Origin: Sabellastarte sp. h YS-2021
Taxonomy: Eukaryota > Annelida > Polychaeta > Sabellida > Sabellidae
Reading direction: 5' to 3'
Length of the DNA: 64,000 nt
NCBI GenBank assembly: GCA_964017235.1
Contig: OZ024929.1
Coordinates: 23,557,464-23,621,463, forward strand
The position numbers and the translations under genes are program-made. Positions 10,626 through 22,348 of this stretch are shown in pieces. Position 1 is the first letter of the stretch. Each line of letters opens with the position of its first letter. Below the pieces are notes generated by a model. The model had not been told where the DNA came from. It ran no database searches and saw only the letters and a program-made list of their open reading frames with translations.

Positions 10626-12665
10626 AGAACCTGAAAGTAGATATTGGTAAGCTATGCCATGACATAGAGGTCTGCAATTTCACTCTGTTATAGCTGACCA
10701 AAAATTATGTGAATAACATATTTAAACAAAATACTGTAAATGTAATAGTTTTCACGTTATAACTGATTTACTCAACAGTGATAACCTCAAAGTAGCTATT
10801 ACTCAGCTACGCAATGAGCTACATGTCTGAATTTTTTCTATGTTATAGCTGACCCAAAATTAGGTGAACATATTTAAGCAAAATACTGTAAATGCAATAG
10901 TTTTCAAGTTACAACTGATTTACTCAATAGTGAGAACCTGAAAATAGCTATTGCTCAGCTATGCCATGAGCTATAAGTCTGTAATTTCACGACGTTATAG
11001 CTGACCCAAAAGTAGGTGAACAACATATTTTAACAAAATACTCCAAATGCAATATTTTTCAAGTTACAAGTCATTTACTCAACAGTCAGTACCTGAAAAT
11101 AGCTATTGCTCAGTTGTGCCATGAGCTACAGGTCTGTAATTTCACTATGTTATAGCTGACCCAAAAGTAGCTGAATAACATATTTACACAAATTTCTGTA
11201 AATGCAATAGTTTTCCAATTATAACTGATTTACTCAACAGTGTGAACTTCAAAGTAGCTATTACTCAGCTATGCAATGAGCCACAGGTCTGGAACTTCAC
11301 TATGTTATAGCTGACTTCGAAATAGGTGAATAACATATTGAAACAAAATACTCTAAATGTAATACTTTTGAAGTTATAAGCAATTTACTCAACAGTGATA
11401 ACCTAAAAGTAGCTATTACTCAGCTATGCCATGAGCTACAGGTCTGAAATTTTACTATGTTATAGCTGACCCAAAAGTAGCTGAATAACATATTTACACA
11501 AATTTCTGTAAATGCAATAGTTTTCCAATTACAACTGATTTACTCAACAGTGTGAACTTCAAAGTAGCTATTACTCAGCTATGCAATGAGCCACAGGTCT
11601 GGAACTTCACTATGTTATAGCTGACTCCGAAATAGGTGAATAACATATTGAAACAAAATACTCTAAATGTAATACTTTTGAAGTTATAAGCAATTTACTC
11701 AACAGTGATAACCTAAAAGTAGCTATTACTCAGCTATGCCATGAGGTACAGGTCTGAAATTTTACTATGTTATAGCTGACCCAAAAGTAGCTGAATAACA
11801 TATTTACACAAATTTCTGTAAATGCAATAGTTTTCCAATTACAACTGATTTACTCAACAGTGTGAACTTCAAAGTAGCTATTACTCAGCTATGCATTGAG
11901 CCACAGGTCTGGAACTTCACTATGTTATAGCTGACTTCGAAATAGGTGAATAACATATTGAAACAAAATACTCTAAATGTAATACTTTTGAAGTTATAAG
12001 CAATTTACTCAACAGTGATAACCTAAAAGTAGCTATTACTCAGCTATGCCATGAGCTACAGGTCTGAAATTTTACTATGTTATAGCTGACCCAAAATAGC
12101 TGAATAACATATTTACACAAATTTCTGCAAATGCAATAGTTTTCCAATTACAACTGATTTACTCAACAGTGTGAACTTCAAAGTAGCTATTACTCAGCTA
12201 TGCAATGAGCCACAGGTCTGGAACTTCACTATGTTATAGCTGACTCCGAAATAGGTGAATAACATATTGAAACAAAATACTCTAAATGTAATACTTTTGA
12301 AGTTATAAGCAATTTACTCAACAGTGATAACCTAAAAGTAGCTATTACTCAGCTATGCCATGAGCTACAGGTCTGAAATTTTACTATGTTATAGCTGAGC
12401 CAAAAATAGCTGAATAACATATTGAAACAAAATACTCTAAATGCAATAGTTTTCAAGTTACAAGTGATTTTACTCACGATGGAAGTTACTGAAAAGCCCA
12501 AAAGTAGCTATTACTCACTTAGCTATTGAGACAGACACCCAAGTTACTCACCATGTTGTAGCTATGAAAAAAGTATCTGAATAACATATTTTAACAAAAT
12601 GCTCTAAATGCAACACTTTTCAAGTTACAAGTGATTTAGTGCATGATTTCATGAATTTTAATGCA
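10620..12665 (+). repeat. Family B tandem array (~155-bp monomer, 310-bp dimer)
   Basis: About 12 monomers. From ~11,100 the array is a regular dimer: TATTTACACA starts at 11,181, 11,491, 11,801 and 12,110 (310, 310 and 309 bp apart). Alternating monomer types differ in CAAATTTCTGTAAATGC versus CAAAATACTCTAAATG. The array ends in a conserved tail with AGTGATTTAGTGCATGA. Confidence 0.9.
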
Positions 12666-13225
12666 TTTTAGACATTTTTGTCTACCAGAGGCCTAATTTA
12701 GACATAAAGCCTACCAAAAAGATAGGGTGGCGAGTCCTCTAGCATACCAAGCCACCTGCCAAATATGAAAGAAATCTGGAAAGAAATGTGGACTGTAGGT
12801 CGCTAACAAGCAATATTCCACATTTTAGACATTTTTGTCTACCACAGGCCTAATTTAGACATAAAGCCTACCAAAAAGATAGGGTGGCGAGTCCTCTACC
12901 ATATCAAGCCACCTGCCAAATATGAAAGAAATCTGGAAAGAAATGTGGACTGTAGGTCGCTAACAAGAAATCTCTGCGGACGCGGACGAGGGCGCGGACG
13001 ACGACGATGATGAATCCATAGTATCCCCGCTTCGCGTCGGGGATACTACCAAAAAGATAGGGTGGCGAGTCCTCTACCATATCAAGCCACCTGCCAAATA
13101 TGAAAGAAATCCGGAAAGAAATGTGGACTGTAGGTCGCTAACAAGAAATCTCTGCAGACGCGGACGAGGTCGCGGACGCGGACGATGATGAATCCATAGT
13201 ATCCCCGCTTCGCGTCGGGGATACA
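12666..13225 (+). repeat. ~157-bp repeats ending in twin hairpins
   Basis: Units start with GACATTTTTGTCTACCA at 12,671 and 12,828 (157 bp) and include AAAGATAGGGTGGCGAGTCC. Two GC-rich tails (GACGCGGACGAGG) each end in the same perfect hairpin at 13,021-13,046 and 13,199-13,224: arms GTATCCCCG and CGGGGATAC around CTTCGCGT. The two tails are 178 bp apart. Confidence 0.8.
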
Positions 13226-13334
13226 ATAATGTAACTTATTATAGTGATAACGAGACAAAAAAAATTAAATAAAATAAACTTAAACTTTAAACAAATTCAA
13301 AACTAAAGCACTTTGATGCAATGTCCCTTTTCAG

Positions 13335-13479
13335 GATGATAATCAGCTTCAGCAAGCATTGCCTTCCCTGTTCCAGTTAGATGAGGCACTTGATACAATG
13401 GATGACAACCAAAAACGCTTTTGAGACACAGAAGTGAAGTTTGCTACTCAAGGGAAAGTTACACTCAGGACAACCAAAA
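13335..13479 (+). pseudogene. hAT-like pseudogene exon 2
   Basis: This 145-bp exon has a CCCTTTTCAG acceptor and an AAAA|GTATGT donor. It encodes DDNQLQQALPSLFQLDEA, then a TGA at 13,422 in place of an expected Arg, then a short polar stretch. The frame continues in phase from exon 1 and into exon 3, which supports real splicing of the ancestor. Confidence 0.65.
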
Positions 13480-13659
13480 GTATGTAATTCTATACTGTGT
13501 GCTTTACTGTAATACTTAAACCATGTAGCATATTTAACCAAAAAATCAATTTGTGTATAAATTTAAGCAGTCCTTATGACACTATCTCTGCAAAATACAA
13601 TAGTTAGCTTACTGTTCCCTGTTGCAATTATAGAATATACCTACTACTGCTTTGTGGTC

Positions 13660-13720
13660 TGCTGCGTATAATCACTTGGCTCTCAACTCTGTGGACATGG
13701 GTTCAAGTGTAGCTCATGTC
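13660..13720 (+). other. Possible decayed tRNA-like SINE head
   Basis: The intron segment contains TGGTCTGCTGCGTATAATC and, 40 bp on, GGGTTCAAGTGTAGC, a B-box-like sequence at about the spacing of a tRNA promoter. It does not fold convincingly as a tRNA. Weak. Confidence 0.2.
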
Positions 13721-14073
13721 AACTTTTGGGAATATTGGAACTTCTGGAAATCATCCCAATATGACCCTGAATGTTGAATGGGAAACTCCAACTTTGTGTT
13801 TTTGCTGGCCTTTTGGTATAGGAGTTTAGCAAATGAACACTTGACTGATATAAAAAGTTTGAGCCCAAATTTGAGGTGACTGTCACTACTGATGGTTTGA
13901 GTCCAGCATTTAACAGGGCTTAATGCGCAGGTGTTGCTCAAGCCCTATATACGAGTATACAACTGAGTGTAACAAATATCAATGTATAGAATATAGTAAA
14001 AACTTTACCTGAATGCCCCCCTGAATCCCGAAATATTCACAGATGGCATGTGATTTCTTTATTTTATTTTCAG

Positions 14074-14594
14074 CGAGATTCATTCAAGCACTACTGGACA
14101 ACTTGGAGCAATGTTTCCCTGAAGATGCCCAAGTCACTTTGAAGGCATTAAATATCATTTTAAACCGAAAAGCACTTACAAACAACAATGCTGAAGTTGC
14201 TCTGTTTGGACAAAATGAACTTGATTATTTGTTACAGAGGTATGGGCAGGAGAACCAAAATATTGTGAATGCAGCAAGATGCAGACAAGATTTCTTGGCA
14301 TATAAGCATTTTGTTGGTCTTCATAGAAACAAATCTTTCCTTGAATTTTGTGAGATACTTATCAAAGATCAAAGTGATGTTTTCCCAGATTTTGTTGTTT
14401 TTGCAGAGCTAGCTTTGGCAGTGCCTCTGAACTCTGCATCTTGTGAGCGGGGGTTCTCTGCCCAAAACAAAATCAAGTCCAAAAGCAGAAATAGGTTGAG
14501 AGATGAACAAGTGGACAGGCTATGACACTATGCAGAGTACGATTACACTGCAGCCAAGAACAATTTTTGGGCCATGAAAGACAGGATTCAGTGA
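14074..14594 (+). pseudogene. hAT-like pseudogene exon 3: C-terminal dimerisation domain
   Basis: The exon begins after TTATTTTCAG. It encodes RFIQALLDNLEQCFPED and ends in the hAT C-terminal block: VPLNSASCERGFSAQNKI, with the conserved Glu codon at 14,445. A TGA at 14,523 interrupts the frame, which then continues 23 codons to a TGA at 14,592. The domain is the 'hAT family C-terminal dimerisation region' by its SxxCERxFS motif. Confidence 0.8.
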
Positions 14595-14819
14595 ACTTAC
14601 ATTGTTTTAGGAAATTTTAGCTAGTTACAAAGTGTTGAAATTGACATTTAACATTGAAATTGGTTTAAGTAATTTACGTGAAATTGGTTTAAGTAATTTA
14701 CGTTCAAAGAATTGAATAAAATATTGGCACTCCAAAAATGAAACATAGGACTCATTTTTTTCAAGTCTATTGAGTCCCAGGGACTTAACGTTACCACTTC
14801 CGAGTGAGCACGCTGTCTA

Positions 14820-15215
14820 ATGTAATATTTTTCAAGTTACAAGTGATTTAGTGCATGAATACATGAATTTTAATGCATCAAAAATTCATAAAAAATAATT
14901 AAGAAAGATCCAGGCCTGATACTCCCACAAGCGAATCTATTGGTGGCCTAGTACATTTATGCAAGATATGAGAGAAATCCCTCCAATAGTCAATGAGAAA
15001 ATTGTGATAAAATGTTGAAATTTTCAGACTTTGGGTGGGGGTACCTCTCTTCTAATGGCTCTGGGTAACAAACGAACATACAGATCTGCATAGACTTTAC
15101 GATTCATCATCCTCGATAGATAAAGTATCTTTTTTTTTTTAAAAAAAGCATGTCTCTGGGTCTTGTAGTTTTGGAGAAGTTGTTCACGTGGATGCCGCAG
15201 AGTCATGCCAGTCAG
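14820..15215 (+). repeat. Tail segment of B-array element
   Basis: This ~395-bp segment has AGTGATTTAGTGCATGA, AAGATATGAGAGAAATCCCT, GGGGGTACCTC and GGATGCCGCAGAGT. It matches 19,205-19,610 with moderate divergence and represents the non-tandem right part of the element that carries B arrays. No open frame is conserved. Confidence 0.7.
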
Positions 15216-16140
15216 CTGACATAAAAACAGGAATTTTAAGGAAAAAGGTCTTTAAAAGTCTTCCTTAAACTTAACCAATGTGTCAAGCTGAACTGATGTC
15301 ATTGAACAGCAAGTCAGTTGGGAGCTGAAAACCCTCGTTTTTACTTCAAATGACTGTACTTGTATTGGAACTCCAAGGTGGAAAGAAAATAAGAATGTCC
15401 CTATTGTCATCTGTAAAAGTTTGCAAAATTTAACTGAGGTCAGCTGAACAATATGATAGCTGGAGATTAATTAATCCATAATTTCTCTGCAAGGTGCCCA
15501 TAACTTCATTCATATTGGGACTATAAGGTGACCATAAAATAAGAATGTCCCTTTTGTGAACCTTTATAAGTGCATAAAGTCTAGCTGAGGTCAGTTGAAC
15601 AATAAGATAGCTGGAGGCTGAAAACTTTCTTTTTTTCACTGTAACGTGACCAATCTTCATTCATATTGCGACTTTAAGGTGACCATAAAATGAGAATGTC
15701 CCTTTCTGCCAACCTTTATAAATGTGCTAAGTTTTATTTGAATAATTTAAACATTAACTGAGCTTAGGGCTGAAAAACCCTACATTTTAAAATGGCCATA
15801 ACATCATTAATATTTAAATCATAAAGTAGTAAGTCATCTTTAGATCCACTTCAATATCAATATACGTTAGATATGGAAAAAGAAAGGCGCCAGATGGCTT
15901 ATTCCAAATTTTATGATTTAAGGGGGGCCATAGCTCCAATTAGATTAACAGTTTAAGGTCACCATTAAGTCAGGATAATCCTTTGGTAAATCTTAATATA
16001 TATGCCAAGTTTGGTTGACAAAAGTCAAAAACTAAGTGAACTGGAGGGATAAAACTCCCTTTTTTTGACATTAAGGTGACCTTAAGATTGCAGATACAGG
16101 GCTAAAACTTCGGCATGTGAAAGATTATCAAAAAGTAGCT
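15216..16140 (+). repeat. Degenerate D-type repeats (~150 bp)
   Basis: At least four diverged units share AAGGTGACCATAAAAT(A/G)AG, AATGTCCCTTT, CTGAGGTCAG(C/T)TGAACAAT and GCTGAAAA-C-CTT. Related units with GGAGTTTAAGGTCACC occur at 19,620-20,330 and 24,610-25,260. Confidence 0.6.
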
Positions 16141-16860
16141 GAATAAGTTATTCCAACAAAACGCCGAAATCCTGACCGTTTTGAGATACAGACCAAGTAC
16201 CCTTTTTAAAAAAATTTACGAAAATAAAACACCTCCCATTCCAATTGATCAGAAAATCCTTTCCAAACTGCAGATTTAGGTCTAGAATGTACCTGATAAA
16301 TTTTATAGCACAGGTGTGTGTGGTTTCTTCCGAAACGCGATGACGGGGTGTTTTTGAAAAATGCTTAAGGTCTCCGCAAAGTATGCCAAATATTTTTCCC
16401 GCCCCTATAGTTTTAAAGAAAGATGAGAAGGAAAGAAAAATTTGAAAGCCCAAGATGTTATTCAAGGAAGACCATAATCCGGCGGCGGCAGCGGCGGCGA
16501 TCGGTCAAACTTATGTGAAAACAAATAAGTACCCCTGACGGGCCACTTAATTATATGTCATACAGTTTTGAGATATTCTCCGGAAATTATAAAACAAGAG
16601 AAGAGTGCCCGTGAACGGGCACTGTGTCAGCTGACTGAGTGTTTTTGATTTGTGAAGGTGATAATGAGAGGAAAGCATAATTATCAGGGAAAGTGCTGTA
16701 CAGAAGTACAGTAAATGGTAATTGAACAGCATGTTTGAAAGAAATTCCGAAGCTGACAGAAGAAAAGGACAAAAAAGTTGTGCCCTGCAAATGGTATTGT
16801 GAAGGAAAGTAACAAGGTAACTGTTTAAGTGTAAAAAGTATGTTAAAACATATTTAAAGA
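16141..16860. other. No gene; GC-repeat and hairpin element end
   Basis: At 16,474-16,553 a GGCGGCGGCAGCGGCGGCG run, GTGAAAACAAATAAG and an imperfect hairpin (AAGTACCCC...GGGCCACTT) repeat the end structure seen at 27,952-28,035. The open minus-strand frames here show no recognisable domain. Confidence 0.4.
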
Positions 16861-17950
16861 AATACTGCAAATGCAATATCCTCGTTCCACCTTGAAGAAG
16901 GGTTCCAAGGTCAAATCCAACCACACAAAAACATTCCCAGCCCATGATTTCCTATAAGTTGGTTTACCATCCCAAACCTCTAGGACCAATAATAAGCGAG
17001 TTATAAGCACTTTTAAGTTTGGCTGTCCTCATTTGACCTAGAAGGAGGGGTCCAAAGGTCAAATCTGACCACACCAAAAGAATCCCAGCCCATGATTTCC
17101 TATATGTTGGTTTACCATCCCAAACTTCTAGGACCATTAATAAGCGAGTTATAAGCACTTTTAAGTTTGGCTATCCTCGTTTGACCTTGAAGGCAGGGTC
17201 CAAGGTCAAATCTGACCACACCAAAAGATTCCCAGCCCATGATTTCCTATAGGCTGGTTTACCATCCCAAACCACTAGGACCAATAATAAGCGAGTTATA
17301 GGCACTTTATAAGTTTCGCTATCCTTGTTTGACCTTGAAGGAAGGGTCCAAGGTCAAATCCGACCACACCAAAAGATTCCCAGTCCATGATTTCCTGTAG
17401 GTTGGTTTACCATCCCAAACCTGTAGGACAAATAATAAGCAAGTTATAAGCACTTTTAAGTTTGGTTATCCTCAATTGACCTCGAAGGAGGAGTCCAAGG
17501 TCAAATCTGACCACACCAAAAGAATCCCAGCCCATGATTTCCTATATGTTGGTTTACCATCCCAAACTTCTAGGACCATTAATAAGCGAGTTATAGGCAC
17601 TTTTAAGTTTGGCTATCCTCGTTTGACCTTGAAAGCAGGGTCCAAGGTCAAATCCGACCACACCAAAAGATTCCCAGCCCATGATTTTCTATAGGTAGGT
17701 TTTCCATTCCAAACCTCTAGGACCAATAATAAGTGAGTTATAAGCACTTTCAAGTTTGGCTATCCTTGTTTGACCTTGAAGGAGGGGTCAAAGGTCAAAT
17801 GTGACCACACCAAAAGATTCACAGCCCATGATTTCCTACAGGTTGGTATACCATCCCAAACCTCTAGGACCAATAATAAGAGAGATATAAGCACTTTTCA
17901 TGACTGACAAAGAAACACCTGTGGCGGCCATCTTGTTTTTCAAAATGAGG
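16860..17950 (+). repeat. Family C tandem array (147-148 bp monomer)
   Basis: Seven monomers. AATAAGCGAG starts at 16,991, 17,139 and 17,286. Each monomer holds TGACCTTGAAGG and CCAAGGTCAAATC, CCCAGCCCATGATTTCC and GGTTTACCATCCCAAACC. TGACCTTGA and CCAAGGTCA form outward-facing extended nuclear-receptor half-sites. Confidence 0.9.
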
Positions 17951-17954
17951 CCAA

Positions 17955-19290
17955 AAATATCGTTAGAGCAGTAATGGTGAAATCTCTCTACACACTGCGG
18001 CTATCCAGTGGATACAATGATTTACTCAACAGTGAGAACCTGAAAGTAGCTATTGCTCAGCTATGCCATGACATACAGGTCTGCAATTTCACTGTGTTAT
18101 AGCTGACCAAAAATTACATGAATAACATATTTAAACAAAATACTCTAAATGCAATAGTTTTCAAGTTACAACTGATTTACTCAATAGTGATAACCTCAAA
18201 GTAGCTCTTACTCAGCTATACAATGAGCTACATGTCTGAATTTTTACTATGTTATAGCTGACCCAAAAGTAGGTGAACAACATATTTAAGCAAAATACTG
18301 TAAATGCAATAGTTTTCAAGTTACAACTGATTTACTCAATAGTGAGAACCTGAAAATAGCTATTGCTCAGCTATGCCATGAGTTATAGGTCTGTAATTTC
18401 ACTATGTTATAGCTGACCCAAAAGTAGGTGAACAACATATTTTAACAAAATACTCCAAATGCAATATTTTTCAAGTTACAACTGATTTACTCAACAGTCA
18501 GTACCTGAAAATAGCTATTGCTCAGTTGTGCCATGAGCTATAGGTCTGTAATTTCACTATGTTATAGCTGACCCAAAAGTAGGTGAACAACATATTTTAA
18601 CAAAATACTCCAAATGCAATATTTTTCAAGTTACAACTGATTTACTCAACATACAGTACCTGAAAATAGCTATTGCTCAGTTGTGCCATGAGCTACAGGT
18701 CTGTAATTTCACTATGTTATAGCTGACCCAAAAGTAGCTGAATAACATATTTACACAAATTTCTGTAAATGCAATAGTTTTCCAATTGCAACTGATTTAC
18801 TCAACAGTGAGAACTTCAAAGTAGCTATTACTCAACCATGCAATGAGCCACAGGTGTGGAACTTCACTATGTTATAGCTGACCCCAAAATAGGTGAATAA
18901 CATATTGAAACAAAATACTCTAAATGCAATAGTTTTCAAGTTATAAGTGATTTACTCAACAGTGATAACCTAAAAGTAGCTATTACTCAGCTATGCCATG
19001 AGCTACAGGTCTGAAATTTTACTATGTTATAGCTGACCCAAAAGTAGCTGAATAACATATTTATACGAAATTCTCTAAATGCAATAGTTTTCAAGTTACA
19101 AGTGATTTTACTCATGATGGAAGTTACTGAAAAGCCCAAAAGTAGCTATTACTCAATTAGCTATTGAGACAGACATCCAAGTTACTCACCATGTTGTAGC
19201 TCTGAAAAAATGCTCTAAATGCAACACTTTTCAAGTTATAAGTGATTTAGTGCATGATTTCATGAATTTTAATGCATTAAAAAAATTTAT
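17955..19290 (+). repeat. Family B array with lead-in hairpin
   Basis: The lead-in CTCTACACACTGCGG and CTATCCAGTGGATACA is followed by about seven B monomers: CTCAGCTATGCCATGAG, TATAGCTGACCCAAAAGTAGG, AATGCAATAGTTTTCAAG. The segment is a second copy of the 10,540-12,665 element with fewer monomers. Confidence 0.85.
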
Positions 19291-19615
19291 TAAAAAAAAA
19301 ATCCAGGTCCAGGTCTCACACTCACACAAGAGAATCTACCTCTGGCCTAGTACATATATGCAAGATATGAGAGAAATCCCTGCAATAGTCACTGAGAAAA
19401 TTGTGATAAAGTGTTGAAATTTTCACACTTTTGGTGGGGGTACCTCCCTTATAATGTCTCTAGCAAACAGACGAACAGGCAGATTTGCATGCCTTAAACA
19501 ATTTTTCATCCTCGATAGATAACGTATCTTTTAAAAAAACAGTATGTCTCTAGGCCTTGTAGTTTTGAAGGAGAAGATGTTCACGCGGACGCCCACGCCG
19601 CAGAGTGACGACATA
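19205..19615 (+). repeat. Tail of second B-array element
   Basis: It matches 14,820-15,215: AGTGATTTAGTGCATGA, TATATGCAAGATATGAGAG, GGTGGGGGTACCTCCC, and ACGCCGCAGAGTGACG at its end. Confidence 0.7.
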
Positions 19616-20414
19616 AAAATAAACTCAATATAATTATGCTTTCACTAGGAGTTTCTAAAATATCAACAATTTATTGTAACCTTACAAAAAAGACCTTTTT
19701 CTTTTTTTTTCTAAATATATGTACATGACTACTATCAATGAAAAAATCTCAATTGGCACATCATATATCTTCCAAACACCAAAAAAATTGTCAATGTCTA
19801 TGTTAGTTTGCAGCTGTGAGTTTAAGGTAATCTTTTCACGATGGTTTTGTTCAAGGTTTGTACGTCCACAACTTAAACATGCTTGGAATTGCACAGTTTT
19901 TGAAACACTGTTCAAATTTGCCAAACTTCAAGTGAATGTAATTCTGTTATTACTGGGAGTTTATGGTCACCTTAATATATGACACTTATCTATGACCAAT
20001 TACATATAAATGCAAAATTTGAATGAAATTTCTCAAGTAATTTTCAATATACTCTATGGAAAAATAAAAAAACATAAACTCACCATAACTTTTTTAAACA
20101 TGGGAGTTTAAGGTCACTTTAAAATAGGGCACACCTTGAAAACCAGTTACAACCAAATGCCAAATTTGAATTGAATCTGTCAACCCATTTTCGAGATACT
20201 GTCCTGATACGAAAAACCATTTTTGAGATACTTCTGGAAAAGAAGTGTGATGATGACACTGACCATGTATGTCCTCCATCATAACTGCTTGTAACAACCT
20301 TAAGCTCATAAATTGATAAAATATCTGCAATTTACTATAACCTTACAAAAGAGACCACTTTTGGTGTAGATATATGAACATGATGGATATTAAAGAATAA
20401 TGTCTTAACTAGAC
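19616..20414 (+). repeat. Degenerate D-type repeats
   Basis: Units carry GGGAGTTTA(A/T)GGTCACCTT, GCCAAATTTGAAT and TTTCGAGATACTGTC. Similar units are at 24,610-25,260. The frames on either strand are short and unconvincing. Confidence 0.5.
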
Positions 20415-20641
20415 CCACGCATTGCAGAACCGATGCAAATTTGTATCCACCGGAAAGACAACTCACCAAAGTCAGGGAACCATCGTTTGACCTAAAAGAG
20501 GGGCCCAAGGTCAAATCTGACCACATCAGAAGATTCCCAGCCAATGACATCCTACAAGTTGGTTTCACATCCCAAACCTCTAGGATCAATAATAAGCGCG
20601 TTATAAGCATTTTAGATTTGGCTATCCTCGTTTGACCTTGA
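20415..20641 (+). repeat. Family C repeat, left half interrupted by LINE
   Basis: C sequence runs to TCGTTTGACCTTGAA at 20,641 and appears to resume at 24,438 with AGGAGGGGTCCAAGGTCAAA. The intervening ~3.8 kb (LINE plus TIR element) is therefore inserted within one C monomer. Confidence 0.7.
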
Positions 20642-20801
20642 ATCTAAAATCTAAATCTAAATCTACTGCTTTGCAGGCGCAATATCTTCCCCGAAGGGGA
20701 ACTCAGTGCGCTAACTAATCATATATAATATCCGAGTAATAGTGGGGGACGTGTCCAGGTCTGTATTCCGATGGTTGTGGGTGTGAACGTGGGGAAGAAA
20801 A

Positions 20802-21764
20802 CTAGGTCGGAAAAGCAGATTTGAAAAGGTGGGTTTTCAGGTGCTTCCTGAAGGATGTGACAGATGGACTGGTTCTTACATGGACAGGAAGTGAGTTCCA
20901 GAAAACAGGTGCATGATGGCTGAAAGATTTGGTAAGATACTTATGAGACTTATGTATTTTAGAGTCAAAAGAAGAAACTTGAAGGAATTTGTATTTTGGA
21001 CTGCTACGTCTGGTGTTCCTTGATGAGGTATATGGATTAAGTTTATCCTTGAGGTACACAGGTTGACCATACTTAAGGACCTTATATGTGATCAACCCAA
21101 TTTTGAAAAGAACCCTGTATTTGACTGGTAGCCAATGTAGTTTTTCCAGATTTGGAGTTGCATGAGTGTACCTCGAGGATCTAGTGACTACTCGACAGAG
21201 GGAGTTCTGAACACCCTGCAACCTCCTGAGCTCAGAAAGAGTGAGTGAGGCAAAGAGGGAATTACAGTAGTCAATTCGGCTACTGATGAGAGCATTTGCA
21301 AGGAGTATTGCTGTGTTAAGGTCAAGGAGATGGCGAATCCTATATAAATCTCTTATATGGAACCGAGTAGACTTGATGACTTGGGAAATGTGATCTGTGA
21401 GGGTCAGGTTGGGGTCGAACACCACTCCTAGGTTTTTGACATTTGAGGAAAGGGACACTTTATTCCCAAGAATATCAGTGGGAAAAAGCAAATGAAGTTG
21501 TTTACGACTGTATTTTGAACCAATAAGGATGAATTCTGTTTTGTCTGGGTTTAATTTGAGTTTATTTGCAGCCATGAAATTTTGTATATCATTTAGGCAG
21601 TCCGTTAGAGCTGTCATTGACTGACTGAAATTTGATGGTGAAAGAGTAATGTATAACTGAGTGTCGTCTGCATAAAAGTGGTGTTTGATACCCCTATGAG
21701 ATTGAATAATTGAACTGAGTGGATTTGTGTACATGGAAAAGAGGAGTGGCCCCAGGACAGAGCC
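20802..21764 (-). pseudogene. LINE ORF2 part 4: RT palm motif C and thumb
   Basis: [25 protein letters not shown] (motif C; first Asp codon 21,668-21,666), [31 protein letters not shown] (typical CR1/RTE 'NLGV' block), [13 protein letters not shown], and a stop at 20,802. About 320 residues. No C-terminal nuclease or CCHC domain is seen, as usual for the CR1 group. Confidence 0.9.
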
Positions 21765-21765
21765 A

Positions 21766-22348
21766 TTGCGGGACACCAAATTTCAAATCCATGGGATGTG
21801 ACAGTACAGAGCCTACCTTGACTGATTGAGTCCTATCCGACAAGTAAGACTCGAACCAACTCAGAGCCAGTCCATTGATGCCATAGCATTCATGTAATCT
21901 ATGGAACAGGATCGAGTGGTCAATCGTGTCGAAAGCTGCAGAGAGATCAAGGAGGGTTAGGGCTGTTGTACTGCCTTCAGACATATTGAGGAAAAGATCA
22001 TCCTGTATATTTAGGAGGGCACTTTCCGTAGAATGGAACCTTCTATAGGCAGATTGGAAACCAGTCAAAAGACAGGACTCGTCCAGGTGAGACAGGAGTT
22101 GGGACGACACCACTCTCTCTAAGATCTTTGAAACAAAGTTTAAATTAGAGACAGGCCTATAGTTTTTAAGGACTTCTCTATCAAGGGTTGATTTTTTTAG
22201 GAGTGGAGTTACATGGGCCTGTTTGAAAAATTTAGGGCAGCTTCCTTCACGGAGTGATGCATTTATTACTGATGTGATAGGGGTGATGAGGATATCTAAA
22301 AACTCAATTACAAGAAATGTTGGCCAAGGATCAAGCGAGCAAGATTTG
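21766..22348 (-). pseudogene. LINE ORF2 part 3: RT fingers/palm, motif A
   Basis: SLDPWPT, YRPVSNLNFVSKILE (RT block 1), LTGFQSAYR-FHSTESAL, LDLSAAFDTIDHSIL (motif A; catalytic Asp codon at 21,948-21,946) and FGVPQ. One extra base at 21,765 shifts the frame exactly between GVPQ and GSVLGPLLF. Confidence 0.9.

Larger units (their letters stand above)
7346..14594 (+). pseudogene. ZNF862-like / hAT transposase-derived pseudogene, three exons
   Basis: Exons at about 7,346-8,625, 13,335-13,479 and 14,074-14,594 join in phase: CAG|gtaca to ttttcag|GAT (phase 0), then A|gtatgt to ttttcag|CG (phase 1). The product would hold an N-terminal TTF/BED-like zinc finger, an RNase H-fold hAT transposase core, and a C-terminal hAT dimerisation segment, the arrangement seen in ZNF862-like proteins common in molluscs. 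It is broken by TGA at 7,391, a frame change near 7,830-7,843, and TGAs at 8,095, 13,422 and 14,523. All four TGAs could be CGA (Arg) codons changed by C-to-T, fitting decay at methylated CpG. It could be a dead domesticated gene or an old intron-containing hAT copy. The 4.7-kb first intron is filled with A, B and other arrays. The start is not visible: the TIR element ending at 7,340 adjoins it. Confidence 0.75.

Noticed and set aside
7391-14525. TGA codons in the hAT-like gene as selenocysteine or recoding
   Set aside because: hAT transposases do not use selenocysteine, the sites fit Arg CGA decay, and there is also a frameshift in exon 1.
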